64,000 bases of DNA from Pistacia vera (GCF_008641045.1 NW_022196812.1:1632724-1696723), one strand, 5' to 3'; shown: positions 1 to 13,850, counted from the stretch's first letter. Notes: a model not told the origin generated them from the sequence alone. A program made the numbers and translations.

Positions 1-85
1 GATATATTAAACGCAACATTAATTTATTAGATTCAGATTTATTAAAACTACCATATGTCTAACATTAGATGTAAACTTTCATCAG

Positions 86-663
86 GCTGTGGAAAATTTT
101 GTGCTTCCATCCATGCGTGAGATGAAAAATAAAGAAAGTAAAACTCCTAGAGAAGTATTTGAGGAGAAACATAAGACATTAGTTAAGAAGGTGAAAATTC
201 GATGAAGGGGAGTGCTACATCATGCTCGGTTGTTGCTGCACTCATAATCACCATAGCATTTGCCGCCGCTTTCACTGTACCAGGAGGAGGCACCAACACT
301 AAAGGACCGGCTTTTATTATTTTCGCCATATCAGATGCGCTTGCATTCGTTTCTTCCACTGCTTCAGTGTTAATGTTCTTGGGAATCCTTACTATGCGTT
401 ACTCGCCAGATGATTTTTGAAGTCCTTGCCAGAGAAGTATCGGCCAAATCACCTTGTTCTTTTCTATTGCAAGCATGATGGTAGCCATGGTGCAACGTTC
501 TACATCAATTGCATCATCAATGGAAATGGACTATCTTCCCAATTTCCTTCTTGGTAGTCTCCCAGTGACCTTATTTGCAATGTGGCAGTTTCCTCTCTTG
601 TTTGAAATGATCTCTTCCACTTATGGATAGTATTTTTCCATCAAAGGAAGGAATGGGAAGTAA
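86..663 (+). pseudogene. Last exon of an ankyrin-PGG gene (unit 1 copy of gene A), 5' part outside the window
   Basis: This is the C-terminal exon of an ankyrin-repeat/PGG membrane protein. It starts after a TTTC...CAG acceptor and matches 17,484-18,069 almost base for base. The in-frame part at 202-420 encodes the first membrane helix, the signature FTVPGGGTNT and the second helix. The frame is broken by single-base losses relative to the second copy: near 171 and 187 (GAGGAGAAAC for GAGGAAGAAC, TTAAGAAGG for TTAAAGAAGG), near 415 (one T of a T-run) and near 485. It also carries the 5-base gap after GAGAAG (432-437) seen in the 17.8-kb copy. The upstream exons are outside the window. The small indels may be sequence error rather than decay. 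Confidence 0.8.
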
Positions 664-1852
664 TTCTCTTCTCTCTCTCTCCTCTCTCAGATATATATAC
701 AACAAGTTAATTGTTCCTCGTTTAATAAAATAAATTCGACTTTGTATCAAAATTTGACTTCTGTTTTATAATAAATTCATTTATTAGCTCCTATTTAATT
801 AATTTTTATACAGTACTTCAGTAACAAAATGAAAATCAGATTAATTAAAGCATTAATGTTAATGAAATATAGGAGAAGGAAAAATGGGAGGTTTTGCTAG
901 GCAAGGTCAGTGATTTTTCTCATTCTCTATAGATTGATCAATATGTCAACACTGTAAAATTCTCAAGTGGGTATCTAAAATATCCGAATTTAAGATTCGA
1001 CTTAAACTACAGTTACACGCAAGATTCATTGTTAAAAAGACAAAACTATTCGTATAAACTCACATGCAAGAGTGATCATTGTTAATATAATTAAGATTTG
1101 AGTAATGTTAAACACACAAAAAATCTTATAAATGTTATTGTAAAAGAGTGTAAGAAATGAACGAAAAAGTAAATAAACTCATCATATTCACTTCCTTTTA
1201 TTTCCTATAACATTTATCGTTTAGTATTATTGTTAAAGATTAAATTCCCAATTCAAAAATCAGAGCATTGTTAAAATATATATGGAAGTGCTGACCAGAT
1301 CAAACAGTGCATTTTTAACTAGGACTATATAAAGTCTTCCATTTAATTTATTGTGTGGACAAAACAAATGGGAAGAGAGTGGCCGGCGTTACGTTGACAA
1401 GCAAAGAAGCCTTAACCATACGCCCATACAGAGGATAAGATTATCTCTTGCCTTTCTAGCAGTTCTATTGTTTAATTTGTCGCTTAATTTAATTTTCTAC
1501 CACAACATTTTATCAACTTTGGAATTCAATTTGAAAATTTCTAGAAAGATTATTTACTGGGATAACTTAAAAGATCTAGTTGAGTTGATTTTTTTTTTTC
1601 TAAATTCCATAAAGCAGATATAAATCCAAGGTCTAATATCATTGTATTCATTTTTTTATTGGTAATAGGTACTTACAGTTAGATAAATGGATGATGTAAA
1701 GTTATATAAACTCTACATATCCGGCATTGTACGAAAATAGAAATCCACAAATTCATTAATTAATTAATCAGAAAATTTCATAGCTCGGAGAACTACAAGA
1801 GGCAGAGAATTAATATGATAAGAAGAAATACAATTTATAATTTCTTGGCAAT
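664..1852. other. Intergenic, duplicated flank between PGG gene and germin fragment
   Basis: No gene seen. The stretch is a slightly shortened copy of 18,070-19,301 and of 39,655-40,875. It begins with a TC-rich microsatellite just after the PGG stop. Short open frames here are not conserved between the copies. Confidence 0.7.
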
Positions 1853-2006
1853 CTAGCCAGGCCACCAAGAATACCCTTAAGCTTCTTCACAGTAGCATCG
1901 TCAAGGAATGTAGTCTGCTCCACCAAAGAAGAAGCTAAGTTGTTACCAAACAAGCAAAATCAAGAATTTGTAGTCCAGGGTCCGGATTGTAAAGCTCACA
2001 ACAGCA
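1853..2006 (-). pseudogene. 3' fragment of a germin-like gene (unit 1)
   Basis: On the - strand this matches the last ~50 codons of the intact germin-like gene at 40,876-41,505 (the end SSLVEQTTFLDDATVKKLKG is recognisable). Homology stops abruptly at the codons for the VVSFNN segment, where the sequence becomes unrelated. It lacks both cupin motifs, so it cannot make a working protein. Several single bases are missing compared with the fragment at 19,302-19,459. Confidence 0.8.
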
Positions 2007-3374
2007 ATTTGATAAGACCAAGCAATTAACTTCATGTTAACAAGTTTTTGTGCTGTCCAACTTGTATTGTAGAGAATTGACAGTCTGATTTTTGGAACAA
2101 TAAGATGATTTGACATGATTAACAGATAATGGAATTTATAGATTACAAAAACAGAGAGCTAATCATGGTTTTGTAACTGCCCTTAGTCTTTTCCATTTCT
2201 ATTTCTTGTCTTCAGTAGCTAAATATGGTTTTGTAACAGCAGATGAAATATTATGCGAAAATTGTTTGTAATTTGCATAATAAACTGATAACTACAGAGC
2301 CAAAAAACAGAGTTTGTGTGATTCTGTCTGCAGGTTTTTTATTCTGGATTTTCTGGAATTACTTAAGAGATATCGTCAAATTTTTATTAAAAGAGAGAGA
2401 ACTCCAAATAGCCTACAAATTACGGAATTAACCACAGGGAAAATACCAAAAGACTTCTTCACAGACAACTGAAGTTCCGAATTTGGCATAATTTAGGTAC
2501 TTCAGAAGTCCACTAATTTCCTAGTATAGAAATTTGTATAGGAAGGGCAAGCGGCTAGCCGGTTTAGCTCTTTGAAGTAGATGTAATTATATACTAATTC
2601 TTTATAACAAAGATAAATTAAATAAGCAGAAAACAAAAATATTAGCAGTCTTTATTTTGTTTTTGTTTTTATGTAATCTCTTTATAAATGAATTGTTTTT
2701 TTATTTTTTTTTATTTTGTCCATTTGCCTGGAAATGTTCCTTGTTATCTGAATTCCCAACACTTTCTAGTTTTAAAAGAATAGAATTTCAACTTTGATTG
2801 CTAGTTAAGAAATGAACTAATGCCAATACAAAAAATGGTACATAAATATTCTGTTTGCAAACGGAAAAAATGGTACAAATCAGAAAGCTTAACCCCCATA
2901 TGCAATTGGCTCACGTTTTAATCCTATCTTAAAGCATTACAGCTTAAAGATAAACATATTTACGAACATAGACATTGATTTGTTAAAGCAAAAGCAAAAT
3001 GAGGGCGAAAGCAAAGCCGTAGAGATAAAGAACAAAGTAAAAACAAAGAACAATATCATAAAAGTGAAAAGAACATCCCTTGTTTTCACTCAAAGAACAA
3101 TAAAAAATTTCAAAAGTTTCATTTCGAGGGGAACGGGGAAGGTATTACTTTGCAACAACTCAAATTATTGACACATTTCTTAATTAATGCCGGGGGAGGC
3201 CTCAATAAATACAGATTATAACATATGTATGTTTATTAATTTCTCCTTAAAGATCGACTCTTAAAACTTGTTTTCCTCCTCATATTTCTTTCCTTGGCTT
3301 TCAAATCTTGGAAATTGTCACTATATTTTCAACATTTGGAAGGATACAAAGAGAGGGAAGAAAAAATAAATTGC
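2007..3374. other. Intergenic, upstream of gene B (unit 1)
   Basis: AT-rich sequence with no recognisable gene. It corresponds to 19,460-20,857 in unit 2. The open frame around 2,980-3,171 is Lys-rich, has no known motif and lies in what is probably the promoter/5' region of gene B. Confidence 0.6.
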
Positions 3375-6126
3375 ATAGAGCAAAAGGTCAGTGATAAAGG
3401 TGAAGTGCTGGAGCCTGTTCAACCTAACAGCTTTATCAGAAATGAAGAGTCCATTAGTAGGATTCATGACCCTCCAAAGATAGAAAGTAAGTTAAATTCT
3501 GATGGTATCATTTAATTACTTAACAGTATTTGTGTCTCACAAACTTTCTCGTGTGTAATTTCTTCTTAGACCCAAACATTACTTAAATTTATTGGATATG
3601 GGCATATTTTAGTTAATGAACAAGGTTAATTAAAACAAAGAACCCATCGCTAATAGTATTTATGTCTAATTTACTTTGTCATATGTTGATGTGGGCATAT
3701 AATTTGCAATTAATGAGGATCATGTTCAGTACTGGAAATTATGCAAGGCTGTACAACAAAATGATTGGAAGGGTGTAGAAGATTTTATAACCCAAAATCC
3801 CAATGCCTTGACCGCCATTATTAGAATTTATACACCGTATATCTTTTTTCACATAATAACTCGAAAGTTAGTTACTCCCTCTTGGCTTATCGAGAAGCTC
3901 GTATCGATGGTGAGACCGGCGTTGAACTGCTTAAATCTTTTATCAGTTCTGGTCTCTATAGTAAGTGTCATTGCCATATATATTCCGTATTAGTTAAGAT
4001 AACATTCAATTGTCAACGTAAACTCTGAAAGCATTTGTCAATAATTATGTTACCTCAACTCCATTTACAGGTTCAGCTTTTGATTTATTGAAGAAATATC
4101 CAAACTTAGTAACTGAAAATGAGGACAGAGGAAGTATACTAGAAGAGCTAGCTTATAAGCCACTGGCATTTGAAAGTGGGAGTCGGTTTGGATATTGACT
4201 ACGTTTAATCTATCATTGTATATATGCTACTCTGTAGCTACTTTCTATATGGAATATATCACTAGACAGTATGTCAAAATTAACATCGCTTGCATGTTTT
4301 TGCAGGGATTCCTGTGCAGGAAGAACATATTCATTATCCTAAAACTGCGCTTGGAGACACAAAGAGTCGAATTGAGACTTTAAAGAAGTTCAAAAAATTC
4401 ACTTATGTTGGATCTATTAGTCGACAAATCTCTACTATATCTGGTTTCTGGATCACCTCCCATATCTAAATTTATTTAATGATCCTCTTTTAAATTCTAT
4501 TACTTATAATACTAATTAAAAGATGCTATTTAATTTGTTTTATATCATAGCTGCCTTGCCAAAAGTTTCACATTATGCTGTGGAATGCCCTCATTAATAT
4601 AGGTATTCAACTATTTCTAATTAGAATAAGTACTTTAAAGACATATTTCTTCTGCTGACTTGAGTTGAATTACAGTTCCGGGCATCAAATACATAAGTGA
4701 TATAAAGTTGATGCACATTCAAACCCTTGAAATAGTTAGAATGATGTGCCTGAGGGATTTATTGGATTAATGCTGAAGCCTCGAAGCCATTGGCTACTCC
4801 AATTTTAACAGCCACAAGATTCGGGATTCGCGAGATTGTACGTGAATTTTCAATGCCTATTTCTTATCTTTACTTTTTGTAAGATGAACAACATAATATA
4901 TTTCATCCTCAATTTACATCCCCAAGACAAAGTTTTTAGTCTCATAAATGAAATGGACTTATTTATATAGGAGTGGAAAGCACAATCGAGAAATGAAAAA
5001 TGCGACAACATGTTGCATTTAACTGGAAGGTTGGTACCTTCAAGTCGAGTCTCTGGTGCAGCACCAGATGCAGAGAGAGTTACAATGGCTTAAGGTGATA
5101 TATCTTTTGCGTATAGCTAGCATCTAACCATGCAATTAATAGAAGTTTGATAATACTTTTTTTTTAATAATAATCTTTAATATAGAATGTCAAAACGACT
5201 ATTCTTGGAATTTCTTGATCACTATAGCCCTTTTTTGATCTTGGTATCAGAAGGTTGTCAACCACAAAATGTTCTACTTTCATTTCTCTACGGAAATATA
5301 TTACATGTAGCTTCTATAGGCTTATAAATAAATTTTCTTCAAATAAACAGAAGTTTCAGAAAAGATTGCAGGTCTGTAGGGTTTTTAAGAAATTTAAAGT
5401 TTTCTGTTTTTTTTGATAATTAATATGTTTTTCATGTTCAGGCTGTGGAAAGTTATGTCCATTCATCCTTTCAAGATCAAAAAAATTCATTCAATAAAAC
5501 TCCTAGAGAAGTGTTTACGGAAGAACACAAGGTTTAGTTTAAAGAAGGTGAAAAATGATAAGGGTACTGATTCATCATGCACTCTTGTAGCAGCACTATA
5601 AACACAGTAGGTTTGCAGCGCTTTTCCTGTACCAGGGGCAACAATAATGACGGCATACCCAATTTCATGACGAAATACCTTTCTAGTCTTTGCTATATCA
5701 GATGCCCTTGCATTCATTTCTTCTACCCGCTTCAGTGCTAATGTTCTTGGAATCCTCACTTGACATTACTCAAAGAGGATTTTTTGGAGTCGTTGCCAAG
5801 GAATTATGGTTGCCTTATGACCTTGTTCTTTTCAATTGCAAGCATGGTGGTAGCGTTTGGTGCAACATATTACATCGTTCTTTCAAACCCATGGAAATTG
5901 GTTATCATTCAATTGCCTCACTTGGTTGTCTTCCGTCCGTTATTTGCATGGATGCAGTTTCCTCTCTTGGTCGATATTTTATACCCTTAGGCCACTATTC
6001 GCTTTAACCGCAATTAAGCAACTGAGGATGTATGACCATTGTAATTATTCTTCAGGAGCTAAACAAGGTCTTTCTTGTTTAACTATATATCTTATCAGTT
6101 TCAATTTCTTCTTATATTTATTGTAA
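3375..6126 (+). pseudogene. Ankyrin-PGG gene B, unit 1 copy, broken
   Basis: Exon remnants follow the family order. Exon 1 lies at 3,375-3,487, with ATA where the 20,858 copy has ATG. Ankyrin exon 2 is near 3,720-3,970, exon 3 starts near 4,072, exon 4 near 4,307, exon 5 near 4,553 and exon 6 near 4,678. The last exon starts at 5,442 and holds a degraded PGG domain and C-terminal helices. Compared with the unit 2 copy it keeps more of exon 2 and the whole second half of exon 6, but it has frameshifts, for example after GTGTTTACGGAAGAACAC in the last exon. Many are single-base losses, so part of the damage may be sequence error. Family members are plasma-membrane or ER-linked ankyrin proteins related to ITN1/ACD6; no function can be assigned to this copy. 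Confidence 0.75.
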
Positions 6127-8489
6127 TAACACTTAATTGATAGTTATTATAAACTGATAGAAACGTTGAACTGAAAGCAGAACAAAACCAGAGCACCACA
6201 TTACAACCAAACAGAGCAGCCTAGTCCTTAGCATGAATTTTAACTTTAGCGGTTTAAAATTATACCTCATCTGTGCATAACGCAGTATTGGTTTCAAATT
6301 CATTCTTTAAGCACTTACTGACTTTATCTTAAAAATTAATATAAACAAAAACCAAAAATCGTTGGAAAATGTCTTTTAGCTCAAGACTAACTAGGAGAAT
6401 TGAGAAGAAAAGTGTTTTTGAAGACAAGATACTATTGCTTCTCAAATTTGCTTATACAAAATGGTTGGGTGTCACCCCTTTTTAAAGCTCAAGGGCCTAG
6501 TTAGTGAATTCGTTCGCATCATTTGCAAATTTCCGTATGTTTCAAACACTCCATATTTCACAACTATATGTCTCAGACATTTTATTCACTAATTATCCCG
6601 TGTCAAAATTGTGCCCAACTTTTACAACGTATTTTTCACCATTTGCTATATCATATCCGTAAAATTCTCATACTTTTTTTTTATCATACCTGTATTTACC
6701 TTTGCATTTGAAATGTTATATTGATTTAACTATGTGTTCCATGAAAAGTGTTAAAACCAAGATTATATTGTTATATTTTTTAAAACGTGTTATTAACAAT
6801 ATGCCGTATTAACCCGTATTGTATTTTTTCTGTATCTAATTTTATGACCGATTTTTTACAAATTTATTTTTACTACATACATACCTGTAAAATTTTGTAC
6901 CTTTTTTTTTGGCCGTACCTGTTTTTACTACTAGACTCAAGGGAGTCTTCTCCCTCCCAAGTCCCTTTACCAATGCCCTAATAAATATTGTCTACCACAT
7001 TCTATAATTAATAACTGCCTCCAACTTTCTAATAATGAGATATTTTACAAGATATTCTAGTCACAACCCAAAGGTAGGCTAATACATGGTCAAATATGGG
7101 GCTAAATACATGGGTACAATATGGGCTTTACATTGGGCTTAGAAGAATATTAAGCTAACAATTGACATGGGTCGAAGTGATAACCCAAATAGTCTTGGCC
7201 GAAATAATTTAATGTTCAACATAATGGCTTTGTGATCTTAGGATATAAATAGGAAAATTATAGTTATCGAAAAATTACACCGAATGTGTCATCGAATTAC
7301 GTGGTAAAATCTTGACCGTTGATTAATATTATGATAATAAATAAATGGTCAAGATTTTATCACGTCATTCGGTGCACAAATTTGTTGCACACCCGTCGAT
7401 AACTGTAGCATTACTTATAGAATAAATGGACATCAAACTAATAATCTAATACTACTTAAATTCGATGTGACTCATCCAGTTTAGGAATAGGATATAAACC
7501 ACTGACTTCAGCCGAAGTTCAAATCTTCAGAAGATTTAATCAACTTCTTTATTTTCACGTGATATTGGAGTTCCACCAGAAGTTTGATCTTCACAACAAA
7601 TTGATCCCTACTTAAATTCGGTTTTGAAGTTGAAGTTTCTCCCTTTTTCTCCTCTTTTGTAAAGAACGAAAGAGATGATCCTTATACCAGTATAAATATA
7701 TATATATGCGAAACGAATTTATCCACCAGAAAAGCCAGCTAGAGCGTATTGGAGTACATGCAGGTAGAAAAATAGCATAAATCATCAAAATAAAACATAG
7801 AGAACTAATTATGGAATAAAGTACAAATAGCATTATGTTCTTTGGTTATTTCATTCTTCAACTATCTTTTCCCTTTTCTTTTTCTTTTTCTTTTTGGTTT
7901 TCTTCAATTTGTAGGGACAGTTCCTGATTATCCGAATTCCATTTGTCTAGAAATCCCCACACCTGACTGTTTGTAGAAAGAAAATTGCAACTTTGATTGT
8001 CAGAAGAAATGAACCGATGCAAACCATTAAGAAGAAGATTCATTAGTTCATTAATTAATGAAATAGTATATCGCTATGTTTCTGGAAAATCTGGAGGAAA
8101 ATGAAAAGGCAATTTGGAGAAAAGGAATTATATATGAAAGTTGATGAAAGGCTTCAGTCTGCATATATATATATATCGTTGAGCAAAAGCTCACCAATTA
8201 GAACAAACACTATAATTGAATTAAGCAAATATAAGAGGGAAAAAACAAAAGAATTTGGTTGCTGAGCTGCGTAGATTAATCTACTGAAAAGCAGCAGAGT
8301 TAAAGAACTTCAAAATCTTTTACACAAGGTCTATTAAATATTAAAAATGGCTCTTTAAATACTGATTTTAACAGAAGTTCATTAGTTTGTCCTTGACACC
8401 TATTGAAACTTGTCTTCCCCTTGGTTTGTTCCTTCGTTTTTTGAATCTGTGATTTGACTGTCACAATACAAGGATAGGAAATCACTTAC
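6127..8489. other. Intergenic between genes B and C (unit 1)
   Basis: No gene seen. AT-rich, with T-runs and a TA microsatellite near 8,164-8,176. It corresponds to about 23,340-25,879 in unit 2. The 61-90-residue open frames on either strand are not conserved between the copies. Confidence 0.6.
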
Positions 8490-11103
8490 ATGGAGCAAAC
8501 GGTCAGCAATGAATAAAGTCCGCGGTGAAGCTGAACCCAGTGCACAGTCATGGCCCTCCGAAAGAGAAAGTAAGTTAAATACACACACACACACATATAT
8601 ATACATATGTAAGAGTCCGAATGACCATGATTATTAGTGTCCTGAGAAATTATGAATCTCCTTTGTTCTTTTACTGTATATAACAAAGTCGATTGCTTCT
8701 AAAGCCTATATATAGTATTTTAGCATTAAGTATCCTTAAATGCTTACGCTCTCAATAACTAATAGTATTTGTGTCTAACAATTTACAACTAACAGTTAAT
8801 CCATCGAGGGCGGAGATTGAGATCATGTCGTTGCTGGAAACTATTCAAGGCTTACGGCAAAATGATTGGAAAGGTGTAGAAGATTTCATACTCCTAAATC
8901 CCACTGCCTTGACCAAACCGATTAAAGTATTTGATTGGAACGTTTTTCACGTAATCATAGAGGTTAAGTGCCCCCTCTTGGCTTATCGAGAAGCTCGTAT
9001 CAGTGTCCCTCCACACACACTAGAACAGTTGACAGATGAAGACGGCGAATCCGCTTTATTTGGCTTCTTTATACGGTAATAGAAAGGCTGCAGAAGCCTT
9101 TGTGGGGTGAATTATCATTTGCCAAACAGACAAACCGCGTTGGTTTACTTCCAATTCACACAGCAGCAAAATATGGCCACAAGGAGATAATCAATATTTA
9201 CTGAAAGTGACAACTGCTCCCCTGGATGACGACATGGCGTTCAACTGCTTATAGATTTAATCACGTCTGGTCACTATGGTAAATGCAATCCTTATAGATT
9301 ATAAACTGGGCAATTTACATAACATCCATATTTGTCAACTACATTTACAGGTGCAGCTTTTGATTTATTGAAGAAATATCCAGACTTAGTTCTAAAACAG
9401 AGGACGAGAAAGAGTTTTAGAACGCTGGCTAATAAGCCCTGGCATTTGCAAGTGGTAGTCAGTGGGGATATTTGCAACAGTTAATCTATCTGTACGCTAC
9501 TCTCTATCATCTTCTTTTGTTCTTTATCTTTAGTTTTATTATAATAATCTATTATAATTGAGGAATTTCAGAAATCGTGGCTAATAAGCTTTTGCATCAC
9601 TTTGCAGGTATTCCTGTGCAAGAAGAACACATATATTCCCAGGAAGTGTGTTAGAGATTAGAAATCAATATGAGAATTCAGAACTCTAAAGATCTCTTTT
9701 TTTTGATGTATCCGTCGACATATCTTTCCTGCATTTGGTTTGTGGTATCTCCCATCTAAATTTATTATTAGTTGAATTAAATTTATCCTCTTTTCAATTC
9801 TATTAACTTACGATTCTAATTAGAAACTGTATTTTTTTTTTTTTTTTTTTTTGGTTATATCACAGCTGTTTGTTGCATGAATTACACCTTATGCTTTGGC
9901 ATGCCATTATGACTCTAGGTAATATTAAGCATTCAACAATTCTAATTAGAATGACACTTTAAAGGAAACATTCTTTTGTTGAATTGGTTGAATTACGTTC
10001 CAGGAATCAAACTCATCCGCGATATAAGTTAATGCACAAGCAACCGATGAAATGTTAGATTGATGTGTCATGGAGGGTTATTTGGAGTACTGAGCAGCCT
10101 TGAAGTCATTAGAGTCCCAATTCTTACAGCCGCAAGATTGGGGATCGACGAGATTGTTCGTGAAATTCTGGACGCCTATTACTATTCTTACTGCTTTTGG
10201 GACGAAATGGTCATGCTATATTTCATATTGCAATAATACATCGCCAAGATAAAGTCTTTAGTCTCCTAAATAATTGGACTTATTTTTGTGGGATGGAAAG
10301 CAGCCAGCAGGTTGAAAAAACTGACAACTATTGCATTTGACTGGAAGGTTGGTACCTCAGATCAAGTCCCTGGAGCCGCATTACAGATGCAAAAGGAACT
10401 AAAATGGTTCAAGTGATATATCTTCTTTATATAGCTTGCACTAACCGTGCAATAATCACAAAGATTAAAAGCTATTTATATTTGTGGTGTTGTTTTATTT
10501 TATGCTATTTATACTTACATTGTTGTTATTTTGTTCTCAGGCTGTGAAAAGTTATGTGCATCCATCCCTCCAAGAACACCGAAATGGATCCAATAAAACT
10601 CCTAAAGAAGGGTTTACCAAAGAACATAAGAATTGGTTAAAGAAGGTGAAAAATGGATGAAAGAACTGCTTCATCCTGCATTGTTGCAGCTGCACTCATA
10701 ACACTGTAGTGTTTGCTGCAGCTTTCACTTTACCAGGGGGCAATGACATGACGGGACCCCTATTTTTTTTTTCTAAGAAATCGTTCAAGCGTTTATCATA
10801 TTCGATGCGCTTGCACTCTTTTCCAGCAGTGCTTCTTTGCTGATTTTCATGGGCATCGTCGCTTCACGTTATTCAGAAGAAGATTTTCTGGAGTACTTGC
10901 AAAGATTTTTATTGGCCACATCGCTTTACTCCTCTCTGCATATGCATGATGATAGCCTTTGGTGAAGCCATGTTCATGATCCTTTCTCATAAATGGTTCA
11001 ACTTTATCTACCACTATCCTTTGTTGGTTGCCTCACAATGATCTTTTTTCAAGGCTGCAGTTTCCCCTTTTGATTGAAATGTTTAATCCACTTATGACGT
11101 AGC
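8490..11103 (+). pseudogene. Ankyrin-PGG gene C, unit 1 copy, broken
   Basis: The copy matches 27,055-29,720 exon by exon. Exon 1 (ATG at 8,490, MEQTVSNE) is followed by a CA/TA microsatellite in intron 1. Ankyrin exon 2 starts near 8,795, exon 3 near 9,352, exon 4 near 9,609, exon 5 near 9,866 and exon 6 near 10,002. The PGG exon starts near 10,543. Frame breaks are frequent (an A lost at AATGAATAAAG in exon 1, a G lost at GAGATTGAGATCATG, bases lost at TCAATATTTAC and GACATGGCG). Almost all are single-base deletions relative to unit 2, at sites where unit 2 is in frame. It is either a young pseudogene or poor consensus of a real gene. Confidence 0.7.
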
Positions 11104-11606
11104 ATGTTTTAACCAATACAGTAATAATATGTAACTCTCCTTATGTAATACATATGCAATGTTCTTAATTTGCTAATTAAGTTACAATTTCTATGTTTTT
11201 CTTTAATTCAATAGACTTGTTTCTGTAAGCTACTACGTATATTGTATGCAGTTTCTATTGATCACCTCCTTATATACTTTGTTGCCGCCAGCCGTAATAG
11301 CCAATAGGATAAGTAGTGCACCAAAATTACACCTCCTCAATGGCCAAGGAGATAACAGACCTGGTCATCAACTTTCAACTCAAAATCCTTTCAAGTTAAA
11401 GCCTACACTCTGGGAAGGGCATGGGTGAAGTTTTTAATAAAGAAAAAGTTGCTTTGTACATGTGTAGGGATTTTGCACGAGGACTTTTTCTGCAAGGGAT
11501 GAGTTTGGTTAGTTTCGAGTCAATTAGCTTGACCCACTAAATATGCAGTTGTGGGTAAATGTGAAAGGAAGCTTGTGTTATGCATATAAACTTTCTAATT
11601 AATTTA

Positions 11607-11912
11607 ACAATCACTGTCGTCTTTGCAGCAGCTTTCACTATACCATGTGTACAAAGAGGTGAGATACCCATTGCGCTTGCGATCTCTTCTCTCCACTGCT
11701 TCATTGCCAATGTTCTTGGCCCCTCACCTCCGTTACTCAGAAACCGATTTATTTTCTGAGTCCAAATTATGGCGTTCTCACCATATGTGTGTATGGTAGC
11801 ATTTGGTGCAACCATTTACATGTTATGTTCATCCATGGACCAATTTGTCTTGCTTGGTTGATCCCTGACCTTATTTACCTTGTTGCGTTTCCTCTATTCG
11901 TTGAAATTTACT
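11607..11912 (+). pseudogene. Orphan PGG exon D (unit 1)
   Basis: A stand-alone remnant of the last PGG-gene exon. It shows the first helix (TVVFAAAFTIP), a damaged PGG turn and pieces of later helices. No ankyrin exons or start codon precede it. The same remnant occurs at 30,235-30,547 with a better preserved VPGG motif. Sequence just upstream (11,246-11,460) is also shared between the units but is not recognisable. Confidence 0.65.
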
Positions 11913-13850
11913 AATCCACTTATACATCAAGCTTTTCAAGCATTAAGTAAATTAGGGTGTAATCTCCATATAGAGACGATTTGTCCCTGAACTAAATAGG
12001 GCTGGTAAATATTATTCCACTCTTTAAATATGATTATTGGTGTGCAACTTACTCTTCTTGGGTCCTTCCTTTTTCTTTTTCTTTTTAAATATGATTAGGA
12101 AAGGTAAACTCCCAGAGAAACAGAGTACAATAATACTGTTTTCTAAATAATAAGTGTTGTTCGATAAGGTTTAGATTGAAATTTTTGTACCTTCTATACT
12201 CTCTCATATAAAACTAAAAAAAAAATTATTATCAGTAGTTTCATCATACGGCCAGCCACGCGATGGTCTGCTGCCATATCTGGTGGTACGCTCTGCAAAG
12301 TGCTCCATCGGAATGTCTTTCAACAATCTATTACTCTCCTGACTAATTTTACAACTATACAAGATTATGAAAAACTAGTCAAGAATGATTTATGGAAAAC
12401 ATATATTTCTTGTAGACTTTTAGTATCCTCTTATAGTTGGAAGAGGAGCTTTTTAGCTCAAACTAATTAGGAGGAATTGAGAAAAGTAAGCTCCGTTTGG
12501 TTCACAATTGGGTGTTTTTAGGAAAAGTTTTTTGAAAAAAGTAAAAAAAAAAAGTTGAATTGGGCGGGTATTACGATGTGATTTATAAATATAATACCCC
12601 TTATATTTGTTTCTTAACAAAACACCCCTATAATAAAATCTTAAAAGTTAACAAAAACACCCCCACCACCCATGTCAAATACGAACAGCCGGCCACTACC
12701 CGCCGAGGTGCCGGAGTTGCTGTAACAAAAACATTAAATATTTAAGGTATTTATTGAATTAACAAATTTAGGGAGTTTAAAAAATATGAATAAGTTGAAT
12801 AATATTGTGAGTTTTTGGGTATTTTACTGTTTAACTTTTTGGGAATACTAAAAGTAGTATTCCAATTGACAACCAAACGGAGCCTAAGTGTCTTAGAAAG
12901 AGGTCACAATTTTGTCTGGTACAAATGCTAAAGGTCACCCCCTTCATAACTAATATATACCCTAATAAATACATCTACCACTTTCCATAATTAATAACTA
13001 CATAACAGCTCACTAATAAATGAGATATTGTTATAAGATCTTTCTAAGTACAAAGCCCATTATGGTTGGGTTAGATATATGAGTCAAATATAGGTTTTAC
13101 TTGGGCTTAGGAAGAAATATTAAACTACAATCTATAAGCCTGTTTAATTGATAACCCAGAATTTATTAGGCCAAATCAAGTTTAATATTCAACATATTCG
13201 GCTTCGGCATGTTCTTCGCCCTATATATTTTTCCCTTCGCTTTCCAACGATGCAGGATGTGAGTATTAATATTTCTTATATTTACAAACTTTTCATTCAG
13301 TCTTTCTATTTTACGTAATCTATCAACTTCTCTGGTCTTTGCGTATTTCAATTTTGTCTTCCCTAGCTAATCATGGTTTTGAAACTACAGATAATAACAT
13401 TATTTTAAGGTCTTCAAAGATAAAATTTAAGGTCTATATTAATTGTATTCACTTTCTCTATCTAATCTACGGCCATTGACCCCATGACTCCGTCTACGGC
13501 CATTAGAGGGCCTGCTAGAGGCAGCCGGTTGCGTTCTTTGAATAAAAAACATTATATATTTATATATCTAATTTTGTATAGTGAAATCAAATTAGGCATA
13601 TATATAAATATTAATTAAGACTTGTATTTTTTTTCTCTCAAATCTATCTACATATAATCTCTTTATAAATTTATAATAAATTGTTTGTTATCGATACATG
13701 ACACTTTGTCGAATTTCATTTCAATAATAATTTCAGGTAATACTCTCTCTTAAATAATTCTACCTATTTGTATTTTCATATGTTGTTACTTGTTATTGGT
13801 ATGAACCACGTTAATCCTTTTTAATTTTTTGTGAAGGTTAATAATTGTGA
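11913..13850. other. Intergenic, unit 1
   Basis: No gene seen. It corresponds to about 30,548-32,120 in unit 2, but is longer near 12,480-12,900, where an AT-rich segment with flanking wording resembling CTCCGTTTGGTT...AACCAAACGGAG suggests a small inverted-end insertion absent from unit 2. Confidence 0.5.
12487..12893. mobile_element. Possible MITE with short inverted ends, present only in unit 1
   Basis: The left end reads GCTCCGTTTGGTTCACAATT and the right end AATTGACAACCAAACGGAGC, which are inverted copies of each other apart from a small bulge. The ~400-bp interior is AT-rich and non-coding, and ends in a repeat of the border wording (GGAATACTAAAAGTAGTATTCC near 12,841 is itself palindromic). 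The homologous place in unit 2 (near 31,140) lacks it: both sides read GAGAAAAG and AAGTGTTTTGG/AAGTGTCTTAG. This looks like a small non-autonomous DNA transposon insertion after the unit duplication. The superfamily is not determined. Confidence 0.65.

Noticed and set aside
2980..3171. Lys-rich short ORF, repeated at 20,461-20,670
   Set aside because: Only conserved because the unit is duplicated; the C-terminal parts differ by frame, and there is no motif.
5487..5759. - strand frames over PGG exons (also 17,480-17,758, 22,658-22,948, 37,467-37,775)
   Set aside because: Antisense shadows that recur because the + strand exon is conserved.
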